Notes: a model not told the origin generated them from the letters alone. Numbered from the stretch's first letter, positions 37,067 to 46,122 are shown. The stretch is DNA of 64,000 nt from Edaphobacter dinghuensis (GCF_014640335.1 NZ_BMGT01000002.1:1240001-1304000), one strand, 5' to 3'. Numbers and translations: made by a program.

Positions 37067-37674
37067 TGGCTAAGAGTTTAAGCAAGGTTCGAATAGGAAC
37101 GGTGAAGCGCGACACGACAGAGACGCAGATTGCGCTGAAGCTCGTCGTCGACGGGCAAGGCGTCTATAAAGTCTCGACTGGAATACGCTTCTTCGATCAC
37201 ATGCTCGAACTGTTTACGCGGCATGGCGGCTTCGATCTCACGCTGAAGTGCACCGGCGATCTGGATGTCGACCAGCACCACACTGTCGAGGACGTCGGCA
37301 TTGCATTGGGCGAAGCCTTCAATAAGGCTCTCGGCGATAAGAAGGGCATCATGCGCGCCGGATACTTTGTAATGGCGATGGACGAGACACTCGCGGTTGC
37401 CGCTGTCGACCTTAGCGGCCGTGTCGCTTACGTCGTCGACGACAAGGTGAAGGTGCGGCTGGTCGGCGACTTCCAGAGCGAGTTGCTGGCAGACTTCTTC
37501 GACGGCTTTGCACGCGGCGCCAAGGCAAATGTCCACGTCAAGACAATGTACGGCCGCTCGAACCATCACAAGATCGAGGCAATCTTCAAAGCATTCGCAC
37601 GAGCACTGCGTGGAGCCTGCTCACGCGACGAGCGCATGCGCGAGATGCTGCCTTCAACAAAGGGACTGCTGTGA
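37066..37674 (+). CDS. hisB: imidazoleglycerol-phosphate dehydratase
   Basis: 202 residues, monofunctional (no fused phosphatase). Metal-binding motifs [17 protein letters not shown] and [20 protein letters not shown] are intact, as are [16 protein letters not shown] and [20 protein letters not shown]. The enzyme removes water from imidazoleglycerol phosphate. It starts at the last base of hisC's stop region (TAATG overlap) and overlaps the hisH start by four bases. Confidence 0.97.
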   Translation: MAKSLSKVRIGTVKRDTTETQIALKLVVDGQGVYKVSTGIRFFDHMLELFTRHGGFDLTLKCTGDLDVDQHHTVEDVGIALGEAFNKALGDKKGIMRAGYFVMAMDETLAVAAVDLSGRVAYVVDDKVKVRLVGDFQSELLADFFDGFARGAKANVHVKTMYGRSNHHKIEAIFKAFARALRGACSRDERMREMLPSTKGLL

Positions 37675-38279
37675 TCGCTGTCATTGATTACAAAGCGGGA
37701 AATCTTACCAGTGTGGTGAAGGCGCTGACATATCTTGGCGCTGAAACGCAGGTGACTCAAGATCCCAAAGTGGTGCGTTCTGCATCGAAGGTTGTGTTGC
37801 CGGGCGTAGGACATTTCCAGGCCACGCAGTTGCTGACCGATCTCGGACTGACCGAAGCTGTGCGCGAGAGTGTAGCAAAGGGCACATGGTTCCTTGGAGT
37901 TTGCGTTGGGCTGCAATGGCTGTTTGAAGGCTCGACCGAAGCGCCTGATGTGGCCGGTCTCGGACATTTCGCCGGCATGTGCGAGCGCTTCCCTGCTTCG
38001 TTCGAAGGCAGTGAGTTGAAGTCACCGCACGTAGGCTGGAATTCACTCGAGGACGTGCGGCAGGACTCGAAGCTACTGCGCGGCGTGCAGGTTAGAGGGT
38101 TTGTCTATTACACCCACTCCTGGCGTGCGCCTGTAGTAAATAGCACCGCTGCAGTTACAAGTTATGGCGGGCCTTTCACAGGCGCGGTAGAGCGTGACAA
38201 CGTCATGGGTGTGCAGTTTCATCCAGAAAAGTCGAGCAGCGTGGGCTTACAGGTTTTGAAGAACTTCGTGGAGCTATAG
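37671..38279 (+). CDS. hisH: imidazole glycerol phosphate synthase, glutaminase subunit
   Basis: 202 residues from GTG at 37671 (GTGA overlap with hisB). It hydrolyses glutamine and channels ammonia to HisF. The oxyanion/nucleophile segment is [16 protein letters not shown] with Cys about 78. The canonical sequence is G[IV]C[LV]G[ML]Q, so this is close. [10 protein letters not shown] supplies the catalytic His and Glu. VLPGVGHFQ is the substrate-loop motif. Its partner hisF is separated from it by a small lipoyl-like gene. Confidence 0.96.
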   Translation: MIAVIDYKAGNLTSVVKALTYLGAETQVTQDPKVVRSASKVVLPGVGHFQATQLLTDLGLTEAVRESVAKGTWFLGVCVGLQWLFEGSTEAPDVAGLGHFAGMCERFPASFEGSELKSPHVGWNSLEDVRQDSKLLRGVQVRGFVYYTHSWRAPVVNSTAAVTSYGGPFTGAVERDNVMGVQFHPEKSSSVGLQVLKNFVEL

Positions 38280-38281
38280 CC

Positions 38282-38563
38282 ATGCCATTTATCTATGAGT
38301 TGAAGATCGCAGCCAATGAGCCTTCTTACACCTTCGTGCAGCAGTTGGTACCCGCCGGATCGTTGGTAGGCACAGGGCAAGCTGTATGCACTGTGACCGA
38401 TGGCGCAATGGACTTCCACGTGCCCGCACCGAAACAGGGGCTGCTTGTGGAGTGGTTCGTCGAACATGGGGCCGTGATTGAGAACATGGATTCGCTGGCC
38501 CGCATCGTCTGCGAAGGCACTGAGGTTGTAGTTCCGGCGGCTGTGCCGGTGAGGTTGGGATAG
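38282..38563 (+). CDS. small biotinyl/lipoyl-fold protein lacking the attachment lysine
   Basis: 93 residues between hisH and hisF. Shine-Dalgarno GGAG lies eight bases upstream of the ATG. The sequence reads as a single lipoyl/biotinyl domain: two half-barrels joined by a hairpin, with VQQLVPAGSLVGTGQAVCTV in the first half and VPAPKQGLLVEWFVEHGAVI in the second, which match 'V.EGD.V..GD.L..I' and '.APADGVV.EI.V.EGD.V'. Where attachment domains carry ETDKA or EAMKM, this has TDGAMD (39-44). The only lysines are at about 8 and 51, so it probably cannot be lipoylated or biotinylated in the usual way. The role in histidine synthesis is unknown. Confidence 0.75.
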   Translation: MPFIYELKIAANEPSYTFVQQLVPAGSLVGTGQAVCTVTDGAMDFHVPAPKQGLLVEWFVEHGAVIENMDSLARIVCEGTEVVVPAAVPVRLG

Positions 38564-39334
38564 ATGCTGACGAAACGAATTATTGCCTGCCTCGATGTAC
38601 GCGGCGGCCGCGTGGTGAAGGGTATTCAGTTTGTAGACATCATCGACGCCGGAGACCCGGCAGAGTTGGCACATCGCCATGCGGCGGCGGGTGCAGACGA
38701 GATTGTGCTGCTCGACATTACAGCTACGCATGAAGGACGCGGGACCCTGCTCGATACTGTGAAGCGAACAGCTGCATCACTATTTGTTCCGTTTACTGTC
38801 GGCGGCGGCATTCGCAGTGCAGAAGATGCGGCGGCGGTCTTCGATGCGGGTGCCGACAAGGTGAGCATCAACTCCTCTGCTATTGCCCGGCCGGAGTTGA
38901 TCGGCGAGATCGGCGGCAGCTTCGGAGCGCAGGCAGTCATCGTAGCCATCGATGCTCGTCGCGGCACGGCAGGAGTAGAAGACGCAGAAGTTTATGTGAG
39001 TGGTGGCCGAAAGCCCACAGGTCGAAAGGTTGTGGATTGGGCTCGCGAGGCTGAGCAACGCGGTGCGGGAGAGATTCTGTTGACCAGCATGGACACTGAT
39101 GGCATGCGTAATGGATTCGATTGCGAACTGACTGCGCGCGTAAGCGAAGCAGTGCAGATTCCGGTGATTGCCTCAGGTGGCGCAGGCTCGGCAGCCCACT
39201 TTGCCGAGGTCTTCGGCAGAGGCAAAGCCGACGCTGCCTTAGCTGCCAGCATCTTTCATTTTGGAGTTACTGATTCACGAGAGTTGAAAGCAGAGTTGCA
39301 ACAAGCCGGAGTCTCTGTGCGGCTGCCCTGCTAA
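38564..39334 (+). CDS. hisF: imidazole glycerol phosphate synthase, cyclase subunit
   Basis: 256 residues. A (beta/alpha)8 barrel that makes IGP and AICAR from PRFAR and ammonia. [20 protein letters not shown] holds the catalytic Asp (about 11), and [19 protein letters not shown] the second Asp (about 130-180 region). [20 protein letters not shown] and VIASGGAG are the phosphate-binding loops. The ATG directly abuts the stop of the lipoyl-like gene. Confidence 0.97.
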   Translation: MLTKRIIACLDVRGGRVVKGIQFVDIIDAGDPAELAHRHAAAGADEIVLLDITATHEGRGTLLDTVKRTAASLFVPFTVGGGIRSAEDAAAVFDAGADKVSINSSAIARPELIGEIGGSFGAQAVIVAIDARRGTAGVEDAEVYVSGGRKPTGRKVVDWAREAEQRGAGEILLTSMDTDGMRNGFDCELTARVSEAVQIPVIASGGAGSAAHFAEVFGRGKADAALAASIFHFGVTDSRELKAELQQAGVSVRLPC

Positions 39335-39384
39335 AAGCTGAACAGTGATGACACCTATTTAGAACAAACAGCAGTAAGTGCAAC

Positions 39385-39426
39385 CACAGGTCCTTTGACT
39401 CGCTCTTCGCGCTCGGATGACATTTT
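39385..39426. repeat. dispersed intergenic repeat, copy 3, inside the his operon
   Basis: CACAGGTCCTTTGACTCGC on the left and GCTCGGATGACATTTT on the right, in the hisF-hisA gap. Same outer words as the copy at 10384-10445. Confidence 0.55.
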
Positions 39427-39446
39427 AATAAGGGGATGAAAATCGC

Positions 39447-40121
39447 ATGTTGATACCTTCGATTGATTTGATGGGCGGTCGTATTGTCCAGTTGGTGCAG
39501 GGCGAAAAGTTGAAGCTCGCCTTCGATGACTTTGAGTACTGGATCGAGCGCTTCTCGAAGTATCCCGTAGTGCAGTTGATCGACCTCGACGCTGCGATGC
39601 GGCAAGGAAATAATCGTGAGCTGATCGAGATGATCTGCAAGCGACTGCCCTGCCAGGTGGGTGGCGGCTTGAAGACCGCTGAAGATGGTCAGGCACTGCT
39701 CGATGCTGGCGCAAAGCGAGTGATCTACGGTTCAAGCCTGTTTGGCGCGTCGGGAGTCAACAAAGAGTTCGCCGCCGGGCTAAAGAAAGCTTTGGGTGAA
39801 GATGCTCTCGTATTCAGCGTGGACACTAAAGGCGGCAAGGTTGCCGTGAAGGGCTGGAAGGACTCCGTCGATCTAACGCCGGAAGAAGCAGTGACGTGGC
39901 TCGAGGATTACTGCGCTGCATTCCTCTACACGCACGTCGATACCGAAGGAACGATGACGGGCTTCCCCATGGACGTCGCCGCCGTACTGCGCGCCACAAC
40001 AGGCCGCCAGCTCATCGTCGCCGGTGGCATCAAGGAGCGCGCTGAAGTCGACGCTCTCGATGCAATGGGCGTCGATGCCGTAGCAGGCATGGCGGTGTAC
40101 TCAGGCGCGATGGAAGCATAG
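39447..40121 (+). CDS. hisA: phosphoribosylformimino-5-aminoimidazole carboxamide ribotide isomerase (HisA type)
   Basis: 224 residues, ATG at 39447 in the gap after the repeat. It isomerises ProFAR to PRFAR in a (beta/alpha)8 barrel. The first catalytic Asp is in LIPSIDLMGGRIVQLVQGE (about 6), and VFSVDTKGGKVAVKGWKDSV holds the second. The phosphate loop is VGGGLKTAEDG and a second is VAGGIKERAEV. The region THVDTEGTMTGFPMD replaces the usual bacterial 'T.I.RDGT..G.N', and recalls the DVEG of eukaryotic HIS6. It is shorter than typical HisA (about 240-245). Last his gene; the Tat lactonase follows after 35 bases. Confidence 0.9.
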   Translation: MLIPSIDLMGGRIVQLVQGEKLKLAFDDFEYWIERFSKYPVVQLIDLDAAMRQGNNRELIEMICKRLPCQVGGGLKTAEDGQALLDAGAKRVIYGSSLFGASGVNKEFAAGLKKALGEDALVFSVDTKGGKVAVKGWKDSVDLTPEEAVTWLEDYCAAFLYTHVDTEGTMTGFPMDVAAVLRATTGRQLIVAGGIKERAEVDALDAMGVDAVAGMAVYSGAMEA

Positions 40122-40156
40122 ACTTTCCGGGTGGCACAATATCAAGGAGTACGTGA

Positions 40157-41317
40157 ATGCAGGGAATGACGAGGCGGAGGTTTATGAAGAGTTCGGCAGC
40201 AGCTACATTGGCAGCAAGTGCTTCACTGGCAAGCGCAAACGGCGGCAACAAGAGCGAACTATTGCTGGTGGGAACGCAGACGACAGGCACGAGCAAGGGA
40301 ATCTACTCGTACTCGTTTGACGAGGCGACAGGCGAGCTGAAGCAGACCGGGCTCGCCGCAGAGCTCGAAACTCCAAGCTTCATGGCACTCGCGCCGGGTG
40401 GCCAGAGATTGTTCGCCGTCAGCGAGGTCGATCACTTCGACGGCAAGGAAGGCGGCGGCGTCACTGGATTTACGCTCGACCGGCACAACGGACATCTCAC
40501 CAAGATCAACGGCGTCTCCACGGTGAGGACTGGCCCCTGCCATGTCGCCGTCGATCACACCGGCCACTGTGTCTTCGTGGCCAACTATACGGGCAGCAGT
40601 GCAGGCAGCTTCCATGTAAGCGATGACGGACATCTGAGCGAAGCCGTAAGCTTCTTCGACTACGTAGGCCACGGCCCAAACGCCGAGCGGCAGGAGAAGG
40701 CTCACGCCCATCGCGTCACCGTATCTCCCGACAACCGTTTTCTGCTGATCAACGATCTCGGCCTCGACGAAATTCACATCTACAAGCTCGATGCAAAGAC
40801 AGCGAAGCTGACACCGAACGAGCCTGCCGCGTGGAAGTCTGCTCCCGGCGCTGGCCCTCGCGCGCTTCGTTTCCACCCTAACAACAAATGGGTGTACTGC
40901 GTCACCGAGCTCACCTCAACCGTTGTCGTCCTGCACTGGAACGCAGAGGCAGGCACGCTCGAGGCGATTCAGACAGTTGAACTTCTGCCTGCCGGATATA
41001 CCGGTCCCACGCGCGCCTGCGATATCGTCATCAATCGCAAGGGCGACTTTGCCTATGTCGCGAACCGCGATAACGACTTCATGGCGTCGTTTACGGTCTC
41101 TCCGACAGATGGCAAGCTGACGATGATCGAGCGGACCTCGTGCGGTGGCAAGACTCCGCGGCACATCGCGCTCAGCCCCAACGAGCGCTGGCTGCTGGTG
41201 GCGAACCAGGACTCGAACAACATCTCCGTCTTCGCACGCGACGCAAAGACAGGCAAGCTGGCAAACTCCGGCAAGAGCTTCGAGCTGGCTGCGCCCCAGT
41301 GCCTGGTCTTCGCATAA
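40157..41317 (+). CDS. Tat-exported lactonase-family beta-propeller protein
   Basis: 386 residues. The N-terminus TRRRFMKSSAAATLAAS is a Tat signal. The mature part is a 7-bladed propeller of the 6-phosphogluconolactonase/YbhE class (PF10282): GIYSYSFDEATGELKQTGLA, HCVFVANYTGSSAGSFHV, AHAHRVTVSPDNRFLLINDL and PRHIALSPNERWLLVANQDS are blade signatures. Cytoplasmic relatives hydrolyse 6-phosphogluconolactone, but export argues for another lactone or a non-enzymatic role. It lies 35 bases after hisA and may be read from the his transcript. Confidence 0.88.
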   Translation: MQGMTRRRFMKSSAAATLAASASLASANGGNKSELLLVGTQTTGTSKGIYSYSFDEATGELKQTGLAAELETPSFMALAPGGQRLFAVSEVDHFDGKEGGGVTGFTLDRHNGHLTKINGVSTVRTGPCHVAVDHTGHCVFVANYTGSSAGSFHVSDDGHLSEAVSFFDYVGHGPNAERQEKAHAHRVTVSPDNRFLLINDLGLDEIHIYKLDAKTAKLTPNEPAAWKSAPGAGPRALRFHPNNKWVYCVTELTSTVVVLHWNAEAGTLEAIQTVELLPAGYTGPTRACDIVINRKGDFAYVANRDNDFMASFTVSPTDGKLTMIERTSCGGKTPRHIALSPNERWLLVANQDSNNISVFARDAKTGKLANSGKSFELAAPQCLVFA

Positions 41318-41344
41318 AAACAAAACTACGCAGAGGCTGCAATA

Positions 41345-41372
41345 AAGAACCCACGGACAATCCGTGGGTTCT
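41345..41372. terminator. bidirectional terminator between lactonase and VWFA gene
   Basis: AGAACCCACGGA / TCCGTGGGTTCT, a perfect 12-bp stem closed by CAAT-like loop, between convergent genes. Confidence 0.85.
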
Positions 41373-41400
41373 TCGCTTCTGAAACGCGGCGCGAACTAAT

Positions 41401-42438
41401 CTACTCGTCGTTGCCCATCGAATCGGCAAGCGCGTAGTAGCCTTTGCGAGCCTGTACCTTCTGCCCCTTCTGACAAGTGATGTTGAGCGTGCGGAACGTG
41501 CCATCGACCTTTAGATTTGTCGGCGTGTAGCTGGCCAGATACTGCGTGCGCAGCTCATCCTGAATCTGGTCAAACGCATCTTCAAGCTTCTTGCCGTTGT
41601 TGCCGACGTTGATGACGCGGCCGCCGGTCTCTCTCGCCAGACGGTCCATCGCTGCGGCGCCGGTATCCGCTAGGTTGATTCCAAAGCCGCCACCATAAAA
41701 TCCACGGTCGGCAATAAGGATGACGTAGATGATTGTGTTCGACTTCTGGGCCGCCTCAATCGAAGACTTCAGCGTCTCCTGGCTTCCCTGGTCGCCGCCG
41801 TCCGTGAGCATAACGAGCACCTTGCGTCCGGCCTCTTGCCGCAGCTTGTCGTGAGCCGCAAGATAGACCGCATCGTACAGCAGCGTGCCACGCGGTGTGC
41901 CATTGCCAGTCACCGAACCCGTACCAGCCCCCGTGTTGATGGTGGCCTTATCGATGGCGCGCCTCAGCTCCCGCGGATCGTTGGTGTAATCGGAGAGAAG
42001 ATCGACGTTGATATCGAACGAGATCAGGAAAGCCTCGTCCTTGGGCGTCAGCACATCCTTGAGAAATTCAGCGCCCGACTGCTGCTCCAGCGGAAGAACA
42101 TTCTGCTGGCTGCCGCTGGTGTCGAGCAGAATGCCGATCGTGAGCGGCAGCTTCTTCTCCTGCGTGAAGTTCTTGATCGTCTGGGGAACCTTGTCCTCAG
42201 CGATCTGGCAGTCGTCCTTATGCAGGTTCGTGATGAAGCCGTCCTTATCACGGACGGAGAAATAAACGTTGACAAGGTTGACGTTGACCTTCAGAGTCTC
42301 GACGTCCTGATCTTCGCGGGGTTGGGGGGCGGCAGTGCTGGCCGGGGGAGGCCCGTCCGGGGAAGGCGCCTCCTGCGCGTGGACGGGGAGGCAAAGACCG
42401 ATAGACAGAGCAGCGGCAAGCAAGACCAAAGGACGCAT
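41401..42438 (-). CDS. secreted VWFA-related protein, acidobacterial type (1)
   Basis: 345 residues. A signal peptide (about 1-21, ending HAQ) is followed by a short Pro-rich stretch and a strand motif VNLVNVYFSVRDKDGFITNL that is hallmark of the acidobacterial VWFA-related family (TIGR03436). The von Willebrand A domain has the metal site DTSGSQ (DxSxS at about 106-110) and VLVMLTDGGDQGSQ. The C-terminus ends QKVQARKGYYALAD, also typical. The function is unknown; such proteins are abundant in the phylum and exported. Divergent from a second member at 42631. Confidence 0.88.
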   Translation of the reverse strand: MRPLVLLAAALSIGLCLPVHAQEAPSPDGPPPASTAAPQPREDQDVETLKVNVNLVNVYFSVRDKDGFITNLHKDDCQIAEDKVPQTIKNFTQEKKLPLTIGILLDTSGSQQNVLPLEQQSGAEFLKDVLTPKDEAFLISFDINVDLLSDYTNDPRELRRAIDKATINTGAGTGSVTGNGTPRGTLLYDAVYLAAHDKLRQEAGRKVLVMLTDGGDQGSQETLKSSIEAAQKSNTIIYVILIADRGFYGGGFGINLADTGAAAMDRLARETGGRVINVGNNGKKLEDAFDQIQDELRTQYLASYTPTNLKVDGTFRTLNITCQKGQKVQARKGYYALADSMGNDE

Positions 42439-42630
42439 AACTTATTAGACGACGAAGATTCCATGGAGTCAGCGGAAAAATGCCGCCTCCGGGGGTAAAG
42501 GCACAACGTCGGGGGTAGGTCGAGCGTCCAACCAAAAGGTTTGGATACGGGGATGGCGGCGCGAGGAGCGCGCTGGTAGTCTGGTAGTTGGCCGGGTTAG
42601 TGTCCGGGCTGAAAGATATGGGGGTCGTTC

Positions 42631-43962
42631 TTGGTGAAGTACAGCATATTGGCGGGGGCTGTGGCATGCATGATGCTGGCACAGCAGGCACAGCAGACGG
42701 CAGCACAGGACAAGGCACCGCAGACAGTCGCGCAGCAGCAGGCGATTCCCGATGCCCCCAAGCCACAGCAACCGTCGCCGTTCGACGCGGTTGCGCCGGG
42801 CAAGGGCACGCCTGCCGACCTCTCAACATCTTCCAACGATGATTCAGACGCGCCGCCCACCAGCCTGCCGCAGACCGCTGCGGACAAGGCCGCGCAGGGA
42901 CCTCCGCCTGAGCAGCCCGCCGCAGGACAGGGCCCTGCGGCCTTTACCCTGCACGTCCAGACAAACTTCGTCGAAGTCCCCTTCACTGTTAAGGATTCCA
43001 AAGGCCGTCTGGTACCGGGGCTGACCTGGCGCGATGTCCACGTCTACGAGAATGGCCTGCGTCAGCAGATGGCGCTCTTCACCACCGACGCCTTCCCGCT
43101 TTCGGTTGCGCTGGTCATCGACCAGAGCATGAGCTACGACGATATGACCAAGGTCAACAACGCACTCGAGGCGTTGCCGGGAGCCTTTGCGGCCTATGAC
43201 GAGGTCGCGGTCTTTACCTACAACAACGGGCCAAGGATGCAGACAGACTTTACCTCCGCGCAGAGCGCCCGTCTCAGCGCTGTGATCGAGCGGTCGAAGT
43301 CGACTGGGCGCGAAGGCGCAATGGCCTACACCAGCGGCCCGCTCTCGCAGAACATCAACATCAACGGCGGCGCGCAGAGCTATATCGATCCCAACACCAA
43401 CTCGACCCACGGCACCAGTCTGAGCAATACACTGAACGTTCCCAAGGAAGTCCATACGCTCAACGACGCCATCCTCGAGGCGGCGAACCATCTCGCCAAG
43501 ACCCGTCCCGGTCGGCGGCGTGTGATCTACGTCATCAGCGACGGCAAGGAGTACGGCAGCACGGCCAGCTTCAAGGAAGTGGTGAAGTACCTCCAGACCA
43601 ACAAGATTGCCGTGTACGGCACGCTGGTAGGCGACTCTTCCCTGCCCGTGGTCGGCTTCCTCGACCGCATCCACCTGCCCTACACCATGCGCGACAACAT
43701 CCTGCAGGCCTATGCCAAGCAGACCGGCGGCAACTTTGAGGCGGAGTTCCGCCAGCGCGGCATCGAGGACAGTTTCGCCAAGATCGCCGAAGAGGTACGC
43801 ACGCAGTACACCATCGGCTACTACACGCACGAGCCGTTTATCGACGGCAAGTACCGCACGCTCGAGGTCAAGGTCATGCGTCCGAACCTGACCGTGATCG
43901 CCAAGGCAGGGTACTATCCGACGGCGGAGGACACCCGACCGTCGATCGTTCGCGGAAGGTAG
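42631..43962 (+). CDS. secreted VWFA-related protein, acidobacterial type (2)
   Basis: 443 residues from TTG at 42631 or the adjacent GTG at 42634, with GGGGG upstream. A signal peptide (ending TAAQ) is followed by about 75 residues rich in Gln, Pro and Ala. The core begins HVQTNFVEVPFTVKDSKGRL and has DQSMS as the MIDAS-like DxSxS, RRVIYVISDGKEYGS and a C-terminal TIGYYTHEPFIDGKYRTLEV with VIAKAGYYPT. Same TIGR03436-like family as the divergent neighbour. The shared 192-base spacer could coordinate them. Confidence 0.86.
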   Translation: MVKYSILAGAVACMMLAQQAQQTAAQDKAPQTVAQQQAIPDAPKPQQPSPFDAVAPGKGTPADLSTSSNDDSDAPPTSLPQTAADKAAQGPPPEQPAAGQGPAAFTLHVQTNFVEVPFTVKDSKGRLVPGLTWRDVHVYENGLRQQMALFTTDAFPLSVALVIDQSMSYDDMTKVNNALEALPGAFAAYDEVAVFTYNNGPRMQTDFTSAQSARLSAVIERSKSTGREGAMAYTSGPLSQNININGGAQSYIDPNTNSTHGTSLSNTLNVPKEVHTLNDAILEAANHLAKTRPGRRRVIYVISDGKEYGSTASFKEVVKYLQTNKIAVYGTLVGDSSLPVVGFLDRIHLPYTMRDNILQAYAKQTGGNFEAEFRQRGIEDSFAKIAEEVRTQYTIGYYTHEPFIDGKYRTLEVKVMRPNLTVIAKAGYYPTAEDTRPSIVRGR

Positions 43963-43972
43963 GCGCGTCCTG

Positions 43973-44851
43973 TTGCATCTGAACGCCCTGCTGGCCTTGG
44001 CGGCAGCAATTTTATGGGGTGGCGGAGACTTCTCCGGCGGCATGGGCGCAAAGAACGCCGGTGGCACCATGGGCGGCGCACTCCGCGTCATCCTTGTAAG
44101 TCACGCCGCCAGCTTTGCTGTGCTGGTCGCCATCGCGCGCTGGCGCGGCGATGCCTTTCCACACGGCGCTCCTCTGGCCTGGGGCATTGCCGCTGGTGTC
44201 GCAGGCGGAATCTCCCTGGCCTGTTTTTATGTGGCGCTCTCGCGCGGCGCTATGGGAGCCTCAGCCGCCCTGAGCGGTCTGTTGGCCGCTGCAATCCCTG
44301 CTGCGGTCTCAATCGCCTCCGAGGGATCGCCCGGGCTGCTACGGATCGTAGGATTTCTTGTGGCCGGAGGAGCGATCTGGCTGATCGCCGCCGGACCGAA
44401 CGCCGAGGCACAATCGGCCGACACAGGGACTATCTGGCTGGCCGTAGCGGCGGGCATCGGCTTTGGCATCTACTTTGTTTCCTTGAAGATGGCCGGGGTT
44501 GCCGGGGTGGTCTGGCCGATGGCCACGGCGAGAATCGGGAGCCTTAGTACCTGCTCCCTGATGCTGCTGGGGCTCTCGTCCAGTTCCAGGACCACAGAAC
44601 TTGCCCAAGGCCGCCTGAACCGCACCGCAGTTCGCTGGGCGCTAACGACAGCGCTGCTCGATACCTCGGGTAACCTGCTCTTTATCGCAGCGACAAGGGC
44701 CGGACGGCTCGATGTAGCGGCGGTACTGGCTTCCCTCTACCCTGCCTCAACCATTCTGCTCGCAGCCTGGATGCTAAGCGAACGACCAACCCGGCGGCAG
44801 AGCCTCGGGATGCTGGTCGCAGCCGCAGCCGTCGTCATGATTACCCTGTAA
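43973..44851 (+). CDS. EamA/DMT-family transporter
   Basis: 292 residues with ten hydrophobic helices in two repeats of five, the DMT/EamA fold: LALAAAILWGGGDFSGGMGA at the start, and a second half from about residue 145 (IWLAVAAGIGFGIYFVSLKM). EamA proteins export small metabolites such as amino acids or purines. No substrate can be inferred. The start codon is a TTG at 43973 without a strong ribosome site, 11 bases after the VWFA gene, suggesting readthrough or coupling. Confidence 0.85.
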   Translation: MHLNALLALAAAILWGGGDFSGGMGAKNAGGTMGGALRVILVSHAASFAVLVAIARWRGDAFPHGAPLAWGIAAGVAGGISLACFYVALSRGAMGASAALSGLLAAAIPAAVSIASEGSPGLLRIVGFLVAGGAIWLIAAGPNAEAQSADTGTIWLAVAAGIGFGIYFVSLKMAGVAGVVWPMATARIGSLSTCSLMLLGLSSSSRTTELAQGRLNRTAVRWALTTALLDTSGNLLFIAATRAGRLDVAAVLASLYPASTILLAAWMLSERPTRRQSLGMLVAAAAVVMITL

Positions 44852-45023
44852 GCCCTTGACACCACTTACTACAATTAACTTAGACAACTGAAGACACCTC
44901 AGCCTTATACCAAGATGTCCTGCTTAACCGGAGTCCATACTCAAGTCCGGACTTATGTCTTTTCTTTGGAATACTTTAGGACTTAAAATATGGGAGGGGG
45001 GATACCAGCGACTGCCGAAGCTT

Positions 45024-45830
45024 TTATAGCTTGATGTGGCTGGGATCAAAGGTCGAGGGCGGATATTTGAGCTTCAGTCCCTGCATAACGTCGACGAGGA
45101 TCTGGGAGATGGCGACGTTGCGATACCACTTGTGGTTGGAGGGGATGACGAACCAGGGCGCGTGTTTGCGGCTAGTGGAGGAGAGGATGTCGTTGTAAGC
45201 CTCTTCGTAGCCCACCCAAAATTTGCGCTCGTGGAAGTCTGCCTCGGAGAGCTTCCAGTGCTTGTCCGGCGTGTCGATACGGGACTTCAGGCGGCTAGTC
45301 TGCTCCTGATGGGAGATGTGCAGAAAGAACTTGAGGATGACGACGCCGTTGTCGGTGAGCATCTCCTCGAACCCATTGATGTCATCGAGGCGCTTGCGAA
45401 CAGTCTTCCCGGAGATGAGCTTGTGCACCCGCGGCGATAGTACGTCCTCGTAGTGCGACCGATTGAAGATGCCGATCATGCCCTTGGGCGGGACAGCACT
45501 GTGAGCGCGCCACAGGAAGTCGTGCCGTGCCTCGAGCGGGGTGGGAACCTTGAAGGCAGTGACATCGCAGCCCTGCGGGTTGATACCGGAGAAGATGTGG
45601 CGGATGGTGCCGTCTTTGCCCGCCGTATCCATGCCTTGCAGGACGATCAACAGGGCCTTCTGCTGGCTGGCGTAGAGGACTTCCTGCAGGCTGTTGAGCT
45701 GGCTGCGGTGCTTGACCAGAACCGGTGCGGCAGACTCCTCCGTCTTGAAGGAACCTGTATCCCCGGCCGGAAGACGGGTAACGCGAACCGTGGAGTGCGG
45801 TTTGACGAGGTAGGGCGATTTCAGCTTCAT
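45024..45830 (-). CDS. polyphosphate kinase 2 family protein
   Basis: 268 residues. Walker A is LIVLQGMDTAGKDGTIRHIF (about 62-81), Walker B-like region GMIGIFNRSHYEDVL, and lid module HISHQEQTSRLKSRID. PPK2 enzymes transfer phosphate between polyphosphate and nucleoside mono- or diphosphates. The single-domain length and the lid sequence (KSRIDTPDKHWKLSEADFHE) fit class II/III-type or 'PPK2 family' nucleotidyl members. It is followed by no gene in the same direction. It probably replenishes ADP/ATP from polyphosphate under stress, which is inference. Confidence 0.92.
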   Translation of the reverse strand: MKLKSPYLVKPHSTVRVTRLPAGDTGSFKTEESAAPVLVKHRSQLNSLQEVLYASQQKALLIVLQGMDTAGKDGTIRHIFSGINPQGCDVTAFKVPTPLEARHDFLWRAHSAVPPKGMIGIFNRSHYEDVLSPRVHKLISGKTVRKRLDDINGFEEMLTDNGVVILKFFLHISHQEQTSRLKSRIDTPDKHWKLSEADFHERKFWVGYEEAYNDILSSTSRKHAPWFVIPSNHKWYRNVAISQILVDVMQGLKLKYPPSTFDPSHIKL

Positions 45831-45909
45831 CAGGAGAGCCTGTCAGGACAGAACTACGGAGAAGAAACCCGGAGATGCGGATATCGCGTCATCCGGGCTA
45901 GAAATTGCC

Positions 45910-46122
45910 CTACTTGGTCGATTCTTCAGGCTTCGGCGTGACCGCGTGAGGGGTCTCGGTGGGCTTGTTCATCTCGTCGGTGACGCCCTTCATGCCCTCT
46001 TTGAAGCCGCGAAGTCCTTCGCCCAGCCCTTTGCCCAGCTCCGGCAGCTTTTTGCCGCCGAACAGCACGATCACGATGATCGCAAGGATGGCCAGATGCC
46101 AAGGTTGAAATAGATCGCCCAT
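45910..46122 (-). CDS. tatA: Sec-independent protein translocase TatA/E
   Basis: 70 residues. A short N-terminal membrane helix (about 7-21, HLAILAIIVIVLFGGKKLPE) continues into an amphipathic helix (GKGLGEGLRGFKEGMKG) and a charged tail (PTETPHAVTPKPEE). TatA oligomers form the pore for folded proteins. Tat substrates in this window include the multicopper oxidase and the 40157 lactonase. tatB and tatC are not adjacent. The ATG at 46122 is preceded by AGGGAG. Confidence 0.93.
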   Translation of the reverse strand: MGDLFQPWHLAILAIIVIVLFGGKKLPELGKGLGEGLRGFKEGMKGVTDEMNKPTETPHAVTPKPEESTK

